A stretch of DNA of 64,000 nucleotides from Sulfuricella sp. (GCA_018336195.1 JAGXQV010000144.1:83630-147629); one strand, 5' to 3'; numbered from the stretch's first letter, positions 1 through 9,583 are shown. Numbers and translations are program-made. Notes: generated by a model not told the origin, from the letters alone.

Positions 1-2139
1 AACGGGTTTGCCCTTCCCGGCGTTTCCCAAGCTCTTATCACTGAAACCGAACTCTACGCCACCCAGGTACGCCAGGTACGGCGCCGCGAAGCGGCAAAGA
101 AGGCCAGTTCGGAAAACTTGCTACGCGACCTTTCCGAGGTCAAGGTTGGCGATCCGGTAGTGCATGAGCAGCATGGCATCGGGCGCTATCTGGGGCTGGT
201 GAATCTCGACCTCGGCGAGGGAGAAACTGAATTTCTCCATCTCGAATACGCGGGTAACGACAAGCTGTACGTGCCGGTTTCCCAACTGCACCTCATCAGC
301 CGCTACAGCGGTGCCGCTCCTGAATCCGCGCCCTTGCATCGTCTGGGCAGCGGCCATTGGGAAAAGGCCAAGAAAAAAGCCCTCAAGCAGGTGCGGGACA
401 CTGCCGCCGAACTGCTCAATCTGTATGCCCAACGTGCCGCGCGTCAGGGCCACGTATTCAACATCAAGCCGCACGATTACGAGGCATTCGCCGCCAGCTT
501 CGATTTTGAGGAAACCCCTGACCAAGCTGCCGCCATCCAGGCGGTAGTGGAAGACATGACTTCGGGCAGACCGATGGATCGCCTGATTTGCGGCGACGTC
601 GGCTTCGGCAAGACCGAAGTGGCGCTGCGCGCGGCTTTCGTGGCGGTGGCCGACGGCAAACAAGTGGCAATCCTGGTGCCGACCACCCTGCTTGCCGAGC
701 AACATTTCCTCAATTTCTCCGACCGCTTCGCCGACTGGCCGGTAAAAATCGCCGAACTGTCGCGCTTCCGCTCCGCCAAGGAAACCACCGAAGCCCTGAA
801 AGGCCTAGCGGAAGGCAAGGTCGACATCGTCATCGGCACCCACAAGCTGATTCAGCCTGACATTCAGTTCAAGAACCTGGGGCTGGTCATCATCGACGAG
901 GAACACCGCTTCGGGGTACGCCAGAAAGAGCGTCTCAAGGCTCTGCGTGCCGAAGTGGACGTGCTGACCCTGACCGCCACGCCGATTCCCCGCACCCTGT
1001 CGATGTCGCTGGAAGGCTTGCGCGATTTTTCGGTGATCGCCACCGCACCGCAAAAACGTCTTTCCATCAAAACCTTCGTCCACCCCTATTCAGAAGGACT
1101 GGTACGCGAAGCGGTGCTGCGCGAGTTGAAACGCGGTGGACAGGTGTATTTCCTCCACAACGAAGTGGACACCATCCAGAACATGCGCGAAAAGCTCGAA
1201 ACCTTGCTCCCTGAGGCGCGCATCGGGGTTGCCCACGGCCAGTTGCGCGAGCGCGAACTGGAACACGTGATGCGGGACTTCTACCAGCAGCGCTTCAACC
1301 TGCTGCTGTGCTCAACCATCATCGAAACCGGCATCGACATCCCCAGCGCCAACACCATCATCATGCACCGCGCCGACAAGTTCGGCCTAGCGCAGTTGCA
1401 CCAGTTGCGCGGACGGGTGGGCCGTTCGCACCACCAGGCCTACGCCTATCTCCTCACTCCGGAAAGCGAGGCGCTTACCGCACTGGCGAAAAAACGTCTG
1501 GAAGCCATCCAGATGATGGAAGACCTAGGGGCTGGCTTCTACCTCGCCATGCACGACCTGGAAATCCGTGGCGCGGGTGAAATCCTCGGCGAATCGCAAA
1601 GCGGCGAGATGCAGGAAATCGGCTTCACCCTCTACGCCGCGATGCTGGAAAACACCGTCAAGGCGCTCAAGGACGGGCGCGAGCCGGACATGGAAGCGCC
1701 GCTCGGCATTACCACCGAGATCAACCTACACACCCCGGCGCTGCTACCCAACGATTACTGCGGCGACATCAACGAACGCCTGACCATCTACAAACGCTTG
1801 GCGAATTGCGAAACGCTGGAACAACTCGACGCCATGCACGAGGAATTGGTGGACCGCTTCGGCCTTCTGCCTCCCGCTACGCGCGCCCTGTTCGACACCC
1901 ATCGCCTGCGCATCCTGGCCAAACCGTTGGGTATCGTCAAAATAGACGCCGGCCCGGACAGTCTGAAAGTTCAATTCCAGCCTCAACCGCCCATTGACCC
2001 GCTGAAGATCATCACACTCATTCAAACGCGGCGCAATTTCAAGCTGAGCGGCCCTGACCGCCTCATGGTCGCGCAGGAAATGCCTACCGCGGAAAAACGC
2101 ATGGAATGTGCCTTGGCGCTATTCAAGGAGTTAAATTAA
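1..2139 (+). CDS. mfd: Transcription-repair coupling factor Mfd (3' part, 5' end outside window)
   Basis: The reading frame is open from base 1, so the gene begins before the window; about 712 codons are visible of a family that is usually about 1150 residues. Mfd is a cytoplasmic DNA translocase that removes RNA polymerase stalled at DNA lesions and recruits UvrA. Visible in order are the RNA-polymerase-interacting domain (VVHEQHGIGRYLG near base 160), a superfamily 2 helicase core with Walker A (GDVGFGKTE near base 592) and the DEEH box (near base 895), the second RecA lobe with the QLRGRVGRS motif (near base 1405), and the C-terminal TRCF domain. The UvrB-like N-terminal part lies outside the window. 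The stop is followed by an 81-bp gap before the next gene, with no clear terminator. Confidence 0.97.
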   Translation, partial: NGFALPGVSQALITETELYATQVRQVRRREAAKKASSENLLRDLSEVKVGDPVVHEQHGIGRYLGLVNLDLGEGETEFLHLEYAGNDKLYVPVSQLHLISRYSGAAPESAPLHRLGSGHWEKAKKKALKQVRDTAAELLNLYAQRAARQGHVFNIKPHDYEAFAASFDFEETPDQAAAIQAVVEDMTSGRPMDRLICGDVGFGKTEVALRAAFVAVADGKQVAILVPTTLLAEQHFLNFSDRFADWPVKIAELSRFRSAKETTEALKGLAEGKVDIVIGTHKLIQPDIQFKNLGLVIIDEEHRFGVRQKERLKALRAEVDVLTLTATPIPRTLSMSLEGLRDFSVIATAPQKRLSIKTFVHPYSEGLVREAVLRELKRGGQVYFLHNEVDTIQNMREKLETLLPEARIGVAHGQLRERELEHVMRDFYQQRFNLLLCSTIIETGIDIPSANTIIMHRADKFGLAQLHQLRGRVGRSHHQAYAYLLTPESEALTALAKKRLEAIQMMEDLGAGFYLAMHDLEIRGAGEILGESQSGEMQEIGFTLYAAMLENTVKALKDGREPDMEAPLGITTEINLHTPALLPNDYCGDINERLTIYKRLANCETLEQLDAMHEELVDRFGLLPPATRALFDTHRLRILAKPLGIVKIDAGPDSLKVQFQPQPPIDPLKIITLIQTRRNFKLSGPDRLMVAQEMPTAEKRMECALALFKELN

Positions 2140-2220
2140 GGTTTAGTGACATTTATCTTGCGTTGGACAACCAATTGCTCTAAATTTCCCCCGTAATAAA
2201 AATGGGTAATAGCCTTATTC

Positions 2221-4089
2221 ATGAAACTCAATAGCAAAATAAACCTGTTCTTCGTCGCGCTTGCTGCCGTTACGATTGCCATCCTGATCGTCGTCAGTCT
2301 GCTTTCCTTCCGAAATTTTTCGATCAAATCCGCTCAGGAGCACATCCGCACCTCTGCCGAAATCGTTCGCGTCAGCCTGACCGAGTCCATGATCAATGGT
2401 GTGATCGACAAGCGCGGCCAATTTCTCTCGCGGCTTGCCGAAGTTCAAGGCTTGCAGACGGCACGCGTGATTCGTGGGCCGATGGTGGGAAAGCAATTCG
2501 GCAAGGGGCTAACCCAGGAACAGGCCGCGGATGAAATCGAAGAGCGCGTGTTGCGCGATGGTCAAGCCTTCTATCAGGTCGAGGAAAGCGGCTCGGACAC
2601 GATTTTTCGCGGTACGGTGCCCTTCGTGGCCACCAATTCCGGCAACCCCAATTGCCTGCAATGCCACATGGTTCCGCAAGGTTCGGTACTCGGCGCAGTA
2701 ACGCTGACCATGTCGATATCCCAGCTCAAGAACAACGCGCTGATGACCATCGGCTTTCTGGTCGGCGCGGTGGCCTTGTCGATCGTAGTTGCCCTGCTGT
2801 TCCTGCGGCGCTTGCTGAAACCGCTTTCGACCACCGCCAACGACGTTGAAAACGCCGTGCAACGTGCCCTTCAGGGCGACTTCCGGGGCCATATCAACCG
2901 CCACACCAACGACGAAATCGGCCAGATTGCCGAAGATATCAGCCGCCTGATGGATTTTCTGCACAACGGGCTGACGACCATGGGCAACAACGTTTCGCAG
3001 CTGATCAAGCACGCGCCTCCGGCGGGCTTCAACCTGCTTTCCACCACGGTAGAAATGGTCGAGGGGCTGATCAAGGCTGCCCATTTCAAGCAGGCCATCG
3101 AAGAAGACGAAACCCGGGCGCAAATCTACCAGCGGCTGTCCGAACTGCTGCGCCATGATTTCTCGATCAGCCGCTACTCAATCTACGAAGTTGGCGGCAA
3201 GAACAACGAAATAGTACCCGTCATCGTCGATGGCGAGACCGACGGCCCATGCCGCTGGTGCGATCCGGAAATCATGATGCGTTCCAGTGCCTGCCGTGCC
3301 CGCCGTACCGGCCACATCATCGACTCGGTCGAGTCCCCGGGGATCTGCTATTCATTCCTGCCCCCCAGCGACCAGGAAAATATGCACCACATCTGCATTC
3401 CCATCATCCAGTCGGGTACGGTGGGTTGCATCCTGCAGATCGTCGCCTCCGACGACGAAAAGAATCTGGTGCAAATGTATATCCCCTTCATCAACATCTA
3501 TCTGCGCGAAACCGCTCCGGTGCTGGAAGCCAAACGTCTCATGGACACCCTGCGTGAATCCAATCTGCGTGATGCCATGACCGGCCTGCACAATCGGCGT
3601 TTCCTAGAAGAATATATCCAGACCCTAGTTGCCGGCAGCCAGCGCCGCAAGTCGCAGTTATCGATCCTCATGCTTGACCTGGATTACTTCAAGATGGTCA
3701 ACGACAAGTACGGCCACGATGCCGGCGACGCGGTACTCAAAGCGCTCTCCAAGGTACTCATGCAGGCAGTCCGTTCGTCCGACCTAGTCATTCGCTACGG
3801 TGGCGAGGAATTCCTCATCATCCTGCAGGATACCCAGGAAACGGCCGCCGATAATGTTGCCGAGAAAATCCGCGCCGCAGTCGAGGAAATGGAGGTTCAG
3901 ATTGGCGGGACCATGCTCAAGAAGACCATATCCATCGGCATCGCCGATTTCCCCACCGACAGCGACACCTTCTGGCAAGCTGTCAAATATGCCGATGTAG
4001 CGCTCTACCGCGCTAAGGATGAAGGCCGCAACCGAGTGATACGCTTCGAAAAAAGCATGTGGAAAGAAAACAACAAGGAAGCCTACTAA
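2221..4089 (+). CDS. Membrane diguanylate cyclase with periplasmic CXXCH haem-type sensor, HAMP, GAF-like and GGDEF domains
   Basis: The 622-residue protein should make c-di-GMP from two GTP at the inner membrane. Visible in order are a transmembrane helix (about 9-30), a periplasmic segment (about 31-170) carrying CLQCH at 145-149, a second transmembrane helix (about 173-196), a HAMP-like linker (about 196-250), a GAF-like region (about 290-435) and a GGDEF domain (about 450-610). The active-site motif is GGEEF at 527-531, with an inhibitory I-site RSSD at 518-521 spaced five residues before it, so product feedback is likely. CXXCH is the covalent haem c site of known periplasmic PAS-type sensors, so a redox or gas signal is inferred. 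The GAF-like part has an unusual cysteine set (C344, C347, C358, C376). The ATG at 2221 lacks an obvious Shine-Dalgarno sequence. Confidence 0.92.
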   Translation: MKLNSKINLFFVALAAVTIAILIVVSLLSFRNFSIKSAQEHIRTSAEIVRVSLTESMINGVIDKRGQFLSRLAEVQGLQTARVIRGPMVGKQFGKGLTQEQAADEIEERVLRDGQAFYQVEESGSDTIFRGTVPFVATNSGNPNCLQCHMVPQGSVLGAVTLTMSISQLKNNALMTIGFLVGAVALSIVVALLFLRRLLKPLSTTANDVENAVQRALQGDFRGHINRHTNDEIGQIAEDISRLMDFLHNGLTTMGNNVSQLIKHAPPAGFNLLSTTVEMVEGLIKAAHFKQAIEEDETRAQIYQRLSELLRHDFSISRYSIYEVGGKNNEIVPVIVDGETDGPCRWCDPEIMMRSSACRARRTGHIIDSVESPGICYSFLPPSDQENMHHICIPIIQSGTVGCILQIVASDDEKNLVQMYIPFINIYLRETAPVLEAKRLMDTLRESNLRDAMTGLHNRRFLEEYIQTLVAGSQRRKSQLSILMLDLDYFKMVNDKYGHDAGDAVLKALSKVLMQAVRSSDLVIRYGGEEFLIILQDTQETAADNVAEKIRAAVEEMEVQIGGTMLKKTISIGIADFPTDSDTFWQAVKYADVALYRAKDEGRNRVIRFEKSMWKENNKEAY

Positions 4090-4107
4090 GAAAGGCTAGG
4101 CGCCCGC

Positions 4108-4116
4108 TGGTATAAT
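4108..4116 (+). promoter_or_regulatory. Extended -10 promoter for the DUF1015 gene
   Basis: The sequence TGGTATAAT is a perfect extended -10 element (TGnTATAAT), 30 bases before the ATG at 4146. No good -35 box is seen at the usual distance, which extended -10 promoters tolerate. It lies after the stop of the diguanylate cyclase gene. Confidence 0.55.
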
Positions 4117-4145
4117 GGCGGAATCAACGTCCGGATACTCTTTTC

Positions 4146-5378
4146 ATGTCCCTGATTCGCCCCTTTACGGGCCTGCGCCCCGCTCCAGGCCGTGCCGCTG
4201 AAATTGCCGCGCCTCCCTATGATGTCTTGTCAACGGCAGAGGCCCGCATCCGTGCGGCAGGCCACCCTTGGAGTTTCCTGCACATTTCCAAGCCGGAAAT
4301 CGACCTGCAGGAAGGCACCGACCCCTATTCCCCGGTAGTTTATGCCAAAGCTGCCGAGAACCTCCGCAACATGCTGGCCCAAGGGCTGCTGGTGCGCGAT
4401 CCGGCCCCCGCTTATTACGCCTATCGGCTGGTAATGGGTGACCATGTTCAGACCGGTTTGGTGGCGGCAGCCTCGGTCGCTGATTACGACACCAACCGCA
4501 TCCGCAAACACGAATTCACGCGCCCGGACAAGGAAGACGACCGGGTACGCCAAATCGAAGCGATCAACGCCCAGACCGGGCCGGTATTGCTGGCTTATCC
4601 GTCCTGCGCGGCAGTCGACAAACTGCTCACCGCAACCACCCTGAACGCACCCGATGCCGATGTCGTGGCCGCTGACGGTATCCGCCACAGCATTTGGATG
4701 ATCCGAGATCCTGCTACGCAGGCCAAACTCACGGCCGCGTTCGACGCCATGCCCGCGCTGTATATCGCGGATGGACACCATCGCTCCGCAGCCGCCTCGC
4801 GAGTGGCCGCAGCACGACGCTCAACGGCGGACGGCAGTTCCAGCTGCGAACATTTCCTGGCTGTGATTTTCCCGCATCATCAAATGAAGATCATGGATTA
4901 CAACCGGGTCATCACCGATCTCAATGGGCACACCTTACCAACTTTCCTGAGCCTCATTGCCGAAAAATTCAAGGTTGCCCCGGAAAACGCCCCGGTTCAC
5001 CCGGCCAGCCCTGGCGAATTCGGTCTGTATCTACCTGGACAATGGTACCGCCTGACGATCCACGATGCGCTGATTCCTCATCGCGACCCGGTTGGGCGCC
5101 TGGATGTCAGCCTACTGCAAAATCATCTGATTGCCCCGGTATTGGGAATCAACGACCCGCGTCGCGACAAACGCATTGACTTTGTTGGCGGGGTGCGGGG
5201 ATTGGCCGAATTGGAAAGGCGCGTGAATAGCGGGGAGATGGCGGTAGCGTTCGCCCTTCACCCGACCCGCATGGAAGACCTGATGGCCGTGGCGGATGCC
5301 GATGAGGTCATGCCGCCGAAATCCACCTGGTTCGAGCCCAAGCTGGCTGACGGCTTGGTTTCACACGTTTTGGACTAA
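4146..5378 (+). CDS. DUF1015 family protein
   Basis: A 410-residue cytoplasmic protein of the DUF1015 (COG4198) family. The start region, with the pattern FTGLRPAPGRAAEIAAPPYD, and the central motif YIADGHHRSAAA (near residue 207) are hallmarks of the family. The DGHHR element resembles the nucleotide-handling motif of ParB/sulfiredoxin-like folds, some members of which act as serine or other small-molecule kinases, but the substrate here is unknown. It has its own extended -10 promoter and converges on flgL, leaving 9 bases between the two stops. No signal peptide or membrane segment is seen. The family call is firm and the biochemical role is not. Confidence 0.85.
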   Translation: MSLIRPFTGLRPAPGRAAEIAAPPYDVLSTAEARIRAAGHPWSFLHISKPEIDLQEGTDPYSPVVYAKAAENLRNMLAQGLLVRDPAPAYYAYRLVMGDHVQTGLVAAASVADYDTNRIRKHEFTRPDKEDDRVRQIEAINAQTGPVLLAYPSCAAVDKLLTATTLNAPDADVVAADGIRHSIWMIRDPATQAKLTAAFDAMPALYIADGHHRSAAASRVAAARRSTADGSSSCEHFLAVIFPHHQMKIMDYNRVITDLNGHTLPTFLSLIAEKFKVAPENAPVHPASPGEFGLYLPGQWYRLTIHDALIPHRDPVGRLDVSLLQNHLIAPVLGINDPRRDKRIDFVGGVRGLAELERRVNSGEMAVAFALHPTRMEDLMAVADADEVMPPKSTWFEPKLADGLVSHVLD

Positions 5379-5387
5379 TTAACGACC

Positions 5388-6698
5388 TTAACCGCCGATA
5401 TAGTTAAACAGGGTCAACGACTGGGTTTTGGAAAAGGACTTCTGTGCCGCCTCCAGATGCATCTGCTGTAGGGTCATGTCGCTTATCGACTTGGTGTAAT
5501 CGACATCCTGAAGGTTGGAAATTGCCGCCTTGTACTGGATGGTTAAATCCATCCGGGTGTTCTGTACCGAATCCACCTCTTTCAGTCGCCCGCCAACCGC
5601 CGCCCTGACGGTCAAGACATTGTCGAGTGCGTTGGACAAATTCGATAAGGAGGTATTCAGGTTGTTTTGCGTAACAGCCGCTCTGCTCGCCAATGGACTC
5701 TCGGTCTTCAGGGCGGAAATGACGTTGGACAAGGTGGTAAACAAGTCTTCGTTGGTGCTGGGCTTTATGGTAAAACTATCTCCAGTCGCCGGAGTGCCCC
5801 CAATCGACAAATCAGCGCCATAGTCGAAGGGCACGGGGTTTGTATCGGGTGGGGATTGCGTCTTCAGGCTGATCGTGCCGCCATCGGAAAAAGTTCGCGG
5901 ATATGGCCCGCCCCCAGCCGGTGGGGCGCCCGTCAGTAGCGATAGACCAGAAGCATTATCGACGATATCGTAAGTCGTGACCGGCGGGATAGTCGCAGAA
6001 ACATCAAAATTGATGGTGAAGTTTTTGCTGTTGGCGGGATCCTTCCATTTTGAAATATCCTTCACACTGCCGGGGCTAACGATCCCCGTTCCGGTGTTGG
6101 CTACGCCGGCATTGGTGACGAAAACACCGTTCCCATTCTTGATACGTTGAAATACGTCCGCCCCCGAATCACTGATCGCCACCATGTTGTTGGCACTGAT
6201 CCGGATCTGGCGCTGCCCCTGATCGCCGTTGTATGCCACGTTGCCCGGCGACATCTCCGCAAAGGGTACGGTTGCGCCCTTGAAGCCGGCAAAAAGATGT
6301 TGGCCGGATTGGTCGGTCACGTTGGCGATACCCAGCAATGCCTGATAGCGCCCTTCCAATTCGGTAGCCATGCTCTTCCGGTCGGCATCGGTTAATGTCC
6401 CGTTCCCGGCGTGCACCACAATCTCTTGGGCATCCTGAATCAACGTGGTCACGTCGGTAAGGTGGCTTTCTTCCGCCTGCAAATTATTTTTCGCAATGCT
6501 GGCATTGGTGCCATTCTGCTCATTGACGTTCATCGACTGCGTCATCTCGAGTACTGCGGCTGCACCAACGGGGTCGTCTCCCGGGGTCAGGATACGCCGT
6601 CCGGTAGCAATCATTTGCTGGGTATGGAGTAGATCCGTTTGCTGTTGACTGATACGCCCGACTCCTTGCGCGTATATCGTGCTAGTGGCGATTCTCAT
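5388..6698 (-). CDS. flgL: Flagellar hook-filament junction protein FlgL (HAP3)
   Basis: FlgL is exported through the flagellar type III apparatus and forms the second ring between hook and filament. The 436-residue protein starts with MRIATSTIYAQGVGRI and has the N-terminal flagellin-like helix region (about 1-150) and the matching C-terminal region with QYKAAISNLQDVDYTKSISD and a final LFNYIGG. The ends pair to form the D0/D1 domains. A central insert of about 200 residues makes it longer than the roughly 317 residues of E. coli FlgL and probably forms a surface-exposed domain. The start lies 14 bases after the flgK stop, so it should be cotranscribed with flgK from the sigma-28 promoter at 8719-8745. 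Confidence 0.95.
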   Translation of the reverse strand: MRIATSTIYAQGVGRISQQQTDLLHTQQMIATGRRILTPGDDPVGAAAVLEMTQSMNVNEQNGTNASIAKNNLQAEESHLTDVTTLIQDAQEIVVHAGNGTLTDADRKSMATELEGRYQALLGIANVTDQSGQHLFAGFKGATVPFAEMSPGNVAYNGDQGQRQIRISANNMVAISDSGADVFQRIKNGNGVFVTNAGVANTGTGIVSPGSVKDISKWKDPANSKNFTINFDVSATIPPVTTYDIVDNASGLSLLTGAPPAGGGPYPRTFSDGGTISLKTQSPPDTNPVPFDYGADLSIGGTPATGDSFTIKPSTNEDLFTTLSNVISALKTESPLASRAAVTQNNLNTSLSNLSNALDNVLTVRAAVGGRLKEVDSVQNTRMDLTIQYKAAISNLQDVDYTKSISDMTLQQMHLEAAQKSFSKTQSLTLFNYIGG

Positions 6699-6712
6699 GA
6701 TCTTTCTCCTCG

Positions 6713-8668
6713 CTAACCACCCAGGTTAATCAACGTCTGGAACATTGTCGTGGCGATTTGTATCATTTTTCCGGAGGCTTGATAGGCTTGCTGATAGCGG
6801 ATCAGATTGGCGGCTTCTTCATCCAGATTCACCCCGGACATGGATTGCTGCGCCTGAGAAGCCTGATCCAGCAAGTTTTGCTGGGCTGCACCATTCACCG
6901 CGACCTCCCTGGCCTTGTTGCCGATGGCACTGACCATCTGACTATAAACACCCTGATAGGTTGTCGTTCCGTTTCCCAAAGTATTCTTGCTTTGCAGTTC
7001 GGCCAGCAGCACCGCATTCCGGCTATCGGAAACGCCGCTGGGATTGGCGCCGACGGTAAAAGTGTCACCCGTTGCCGGCGAACCATTGATCTTTGCGGTC
7101 CAACCGTTATAACTGATATCCGCTCCCGCCGTATATGCCACCCCCGTAGCAAGAACGCCATTGACGGCATCGGTCACGTCAAATGTGGTCGCGCTGGTGA
7201 AATTGATGGTGACCTGATTTTTCAGGTTCAGGTCGGTGCTGGGATGCGCCGGGTCCGGCGTCACGGGCGCCGTGGTATTCACTACCGGTTGAGTCATTGT
7301 CCCGCTACCGATATTGGTCGCCAGTGAAACGGTGGATAACACCGGGGCCGCTGCTGCGATCTTCGCAGTGTCGGTAATCGCCAGCGATAGATCGCGCGCT
7401 CCGTTGCGTGTCGGCTGAATCTGGAAGCCGTTTCCCGCTGCGGGGGCAGCCCCTCCCACGATGATGCTCATCCCGTCCGCAACGAACGGGTCGCCAGCGA
7501 CACCGGTACCGCTCATGGTCACAGCAGCGCCGTCGCTTACCCTGTTCAACTTCCAGGCCGCGCCGTCCCAAAGCAGATTGTAATCCTCAACGGTCAAGCC
7601 CCCGGCATTGCTAATCGTCACGTCGGCGGTAAGGGCGGGATCATTCCCTAGCTTCGGGATGACCTTGGGCAAGGGGACGTTAAAGAAGTCCCCGCCCAGA
7701 TCGTTATTCAGGTCTTGCCCCAGTTTGTGCTGATCATTGAAGGTCTGCGCTAACCCGATTGCCACCCTCCCCAGAGCATTCTGGGCCGAGTCCAGAGCTT
7801 CGTTACGAAATGCCAGCAGGCCGCTCAGGCTCCCTCCCTGCAGCAGCCCCTGTCCCAACAATATGGAACTGCTGCCCGCTTGCAAGCCGACTTCCAGACG
7901 TTCTGGATCATATGGGGACTGTACCGCCACCAGTTTCTGGACCTGCTGCCCGACCACCAGCGGCTGCCCGGAACCGACGAAGACGTTAATGCTGCCATCG
8001 TCCTGTTTTACCACGGTGGTTTTGACTTCCTTGTTCAAATCGGCAACCAGTTGTTCACGCTGATCCAGCAAATCGTTGGGAACCTGCCGGTCGGGGCTGG
8101 CACTGGATGCCAGGGCAATCCGCTCGTTGAAGGTGGCGATTTGTGCGGAATAGTTGTTGATCAAATCCACGCTGCTGCGGATCTGACCATTTACCGAGTC
8201 ACGCATTTCTGTAAAGCGTGTAGAAAGCCCTTGAAGGCGACTGATAAGCGATTGTGCACCAGAAAGCATGGATTGCCGGGAAGGCACCGAAGCAGGCGTG
8301 GCCGCCACGTCGTTCACGGCAGTAAAAAAATCCTGCAATGCCGGAGACAGGCCGGATGTCGTGTCGGCAACCAGATTGTCGATTTGCTTGATTTGGGCAC
8401 TGTACGAATCGTAAAGACTGACCTTGGTCTGCGCTTCCGAAACCTGCGTATCGAGAAACTGATTGTAAAGGCGTTTTACCGTATCGACATGAGTACCCTG
8501 CCCGATAAAGCCTGCCCCGGTAAACTCCGGGATGTTGGTCGCCTGAACCACTTCCTGGCGATGGAACCCAGCAGTATTGGCATTGCTGATATTGTGCCCG
8601 GTGGTCACCAATCCCACCTGCGCGGCATTCAGACCGCTCAAACCAATTCCGAATATACTGTTTCCCAT
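6713..8668 (-). CDS. flgK: Flagellar hook-associated protein FlgK (HAP1)
   Basis: FlgK is the first junction protein between hook and filament. The 651-residue protein opens with a typical rod/hook N-terminus (GIGLSGLNAAQVGLVTTGHN, then NTAGFHRQ) and ends with the conserved C-terminal motif GVNLDEEAANLIRYQQAYQA. It is about 100 residues longer than E. coli FlgK because of an expanded threonine- and alanine-rich middle region (about 330-560). It is the first gene after a well-formed sigma-28 promoter, as expected of a late flagellar gene, and is followed closely by flgL. Confidence 0.96.
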   Translation of the reverse strand: MGNSIFGIGLSGLNAAQVGLVTTGHNISNANTAGFHRQEVVQATNIPEFTGAGFIGQGTHVDTVKRLYNQFLDTQVSEAQTKVSLYDSYSAQIKQIDNLVADTTSGLSPALQDFFTAVNDVAATPASVPSRQSMLSGAQSLISRLQGLSTRFTEMRDSVNGQIRSSVDLINNYSAQIATFNERIALASSASPDRQVPNDLLDQREQLVADLNKEVKTTVVKQDDGSINVFVGSGQPLVVGQQVQKLVAVQSPYDPERLEVGLQAGSSSILLGQGLLQGGSLSGLLAFRNEALDSAQNALGRVAIGLAQTFNDQHKLGQDLNNDLGGDFFNVPLPKVIPKLGNDPALTADVTISNAGGLTVEDYNLLWDGAAWKLNRVSDGAAVTMSGTGVAGDPFVADGMSIIVGGAAPAAGNGFQIQPTRNGARDLSLAITDTAKIAAAAPVLSTVSLATNIGSGTMTQPVVNTTAPVTPDPAHPSTDLNLKNQVTINFTSATTFDVTDAVNGVLATGVAYTAGADISYNGWTAKINGSPATGDTFTVGANPSGVSDSRNAVLLAELQSKNTLGNGTTTYQGVYSQMVSAIGNKAREVAVNGAAQQNLLDQASQAQQSMSGVNLDEEAANLIRYQQAYQASGKMIQIATTMFQTLINLGG

Positions 8669-8718
8669 GATTTTCTCCCGCTCTCGGGGTTTTCCAGGTT
8701 CTTTCGAACTAGTTAATT

Positions 8719-8745
8719 AAATCGGCCTGCTCAGTGAAAACTTGA
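8719..8745 (-). promoter_or_regulatory. Sigma-28 (FliA) promoter for flgKL
   Basis: On the minus strand the sequence reads TCAAGTTT, 11 bases, GCCGATTT, close to the FliA consensus TAAAGTTT-N11-GCCGATAA and with exact spacing. It lies about 50 bases before the flgK ATG, in the 99-bp gap after the extra FlgE-like gene. It places flgK and flgL in the late, FliA-dependent class. Confidence 0.85.
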
Positions 8746-8767
8746 ATTTCATTTCCGCCCCGCGAAA

Positions 8768-9583
8768 TTACAATTTCGCCAGGCTGGTATCCATATCAAC
8801 CTGAATTTTCAGCGCTTGAGCATTGCCCTGGTATTCACGCTGGGCAACGATCATGTCGACCAGATTCTCGTTCAAATCGACGTTGGAGGCTTCCGTCATG
8901 CCGGACTCGACGGTGCCGAAAACCCCGCTACCGGGCTGTCCAAAAATTCGAGCGCCCGATGCCGACGTTTCGCCCCACAGGTTATCCCCCAAGCTTTCCA
9001 AGCCGTCCTCATTGCGAAACTCATGCAATTGCACCGCCCCTATCGTCTGGTAAACCAAGTCTCCCTGCTGGGTAATGGTTTTCCCGATACTGACAGGATC
9101 CGGAACTTCCTTGCTGGGACCGCGCGTCACCCCATCGCTCGCCTGTATCACCCCATCCGAAGAAATGCGAATGGTATTGCCGTACTTTGCGGAATCGATC
9201 TGGATCGGCCCGCTCGCCCCCATCACCTTATCCCCTTCCGGGGTCACCAGATATTTGTCTTTGTCGACATGGAATTGGCCAGTGCGGGTATATGCCAGCG
9301 AGCCATCCGAGCGCATGACTTGGAAAAAACCCTTGCCGTTGATCGCCATGTCCAGTGCATTGTCGCTTTGCTGAAGCCCGCCCTGGGTAAAGGCTTGAGT
9401 CTTCACCGCACTGACTGACCCCGAACCGAACTGCCCCCCCTCCATCTTGTTGGCATAAATATCCTGGAACCTGACATTGGTCTCCTTGAAACCGACGGTC
9501 TGGGCATTTGCGACATTCACCCCGATGACATCGAGCTTTTCCGATGCCGCGCCGATACCACTCAAAGAAGATTGAAAGCTCAT
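8768..9583 (-). CDS. Extra short FlgE/FlgG-like flagellar rod-hook family protein
   Basis: This gene sits where most flg operons have nothing, between flgJ and flgK. From the ATG at 9583 (a GAGGT Shine-Dalgarno sits 8 bases upstream; a GTG at 9592 is also possible) it encodes 271 residues. The N-terminus MSFQSSLSGIG...LDVIGVNVANAQTVGFK closely follows the true FlgE at 14164-15462, and the C-terminus SNVDLNENLVDMIVAQREYQ is the matching flagellar C-terminal helix. The middle ([19 protein letters not shown]) is the shared hook-basal-body fold but lacks the large D2 insert of a real hook protein. It may be a second hook, rod or cap-type subunit. The paralogy is clear; the role is unknown. Confidence 0.85.
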   Translation of the reverse strand: MSFQSSLSGIGAASEKLDVIGVNVANAQTVGFKETNVRFQDIYANKMEGGQFGSGSVSAVKTQAFTQGGLQQSDNALDMAINGKGFFQVMRSDGSLAYTRTGQFHVDKDKYLVTPEGDKVMGASGPIQIDSAKYGNTIRISSDGVIQASDGVTRGPSKEVPDPVSIGKTITQQGDLVYQTIGAVQLHEFRNEDGLESLGDNLWGETSASGARIFGQPGSGVFGTVESGMTEASNVDLNENLVDMIVAQREYQGNAQALKIQVDMDTSLAKL

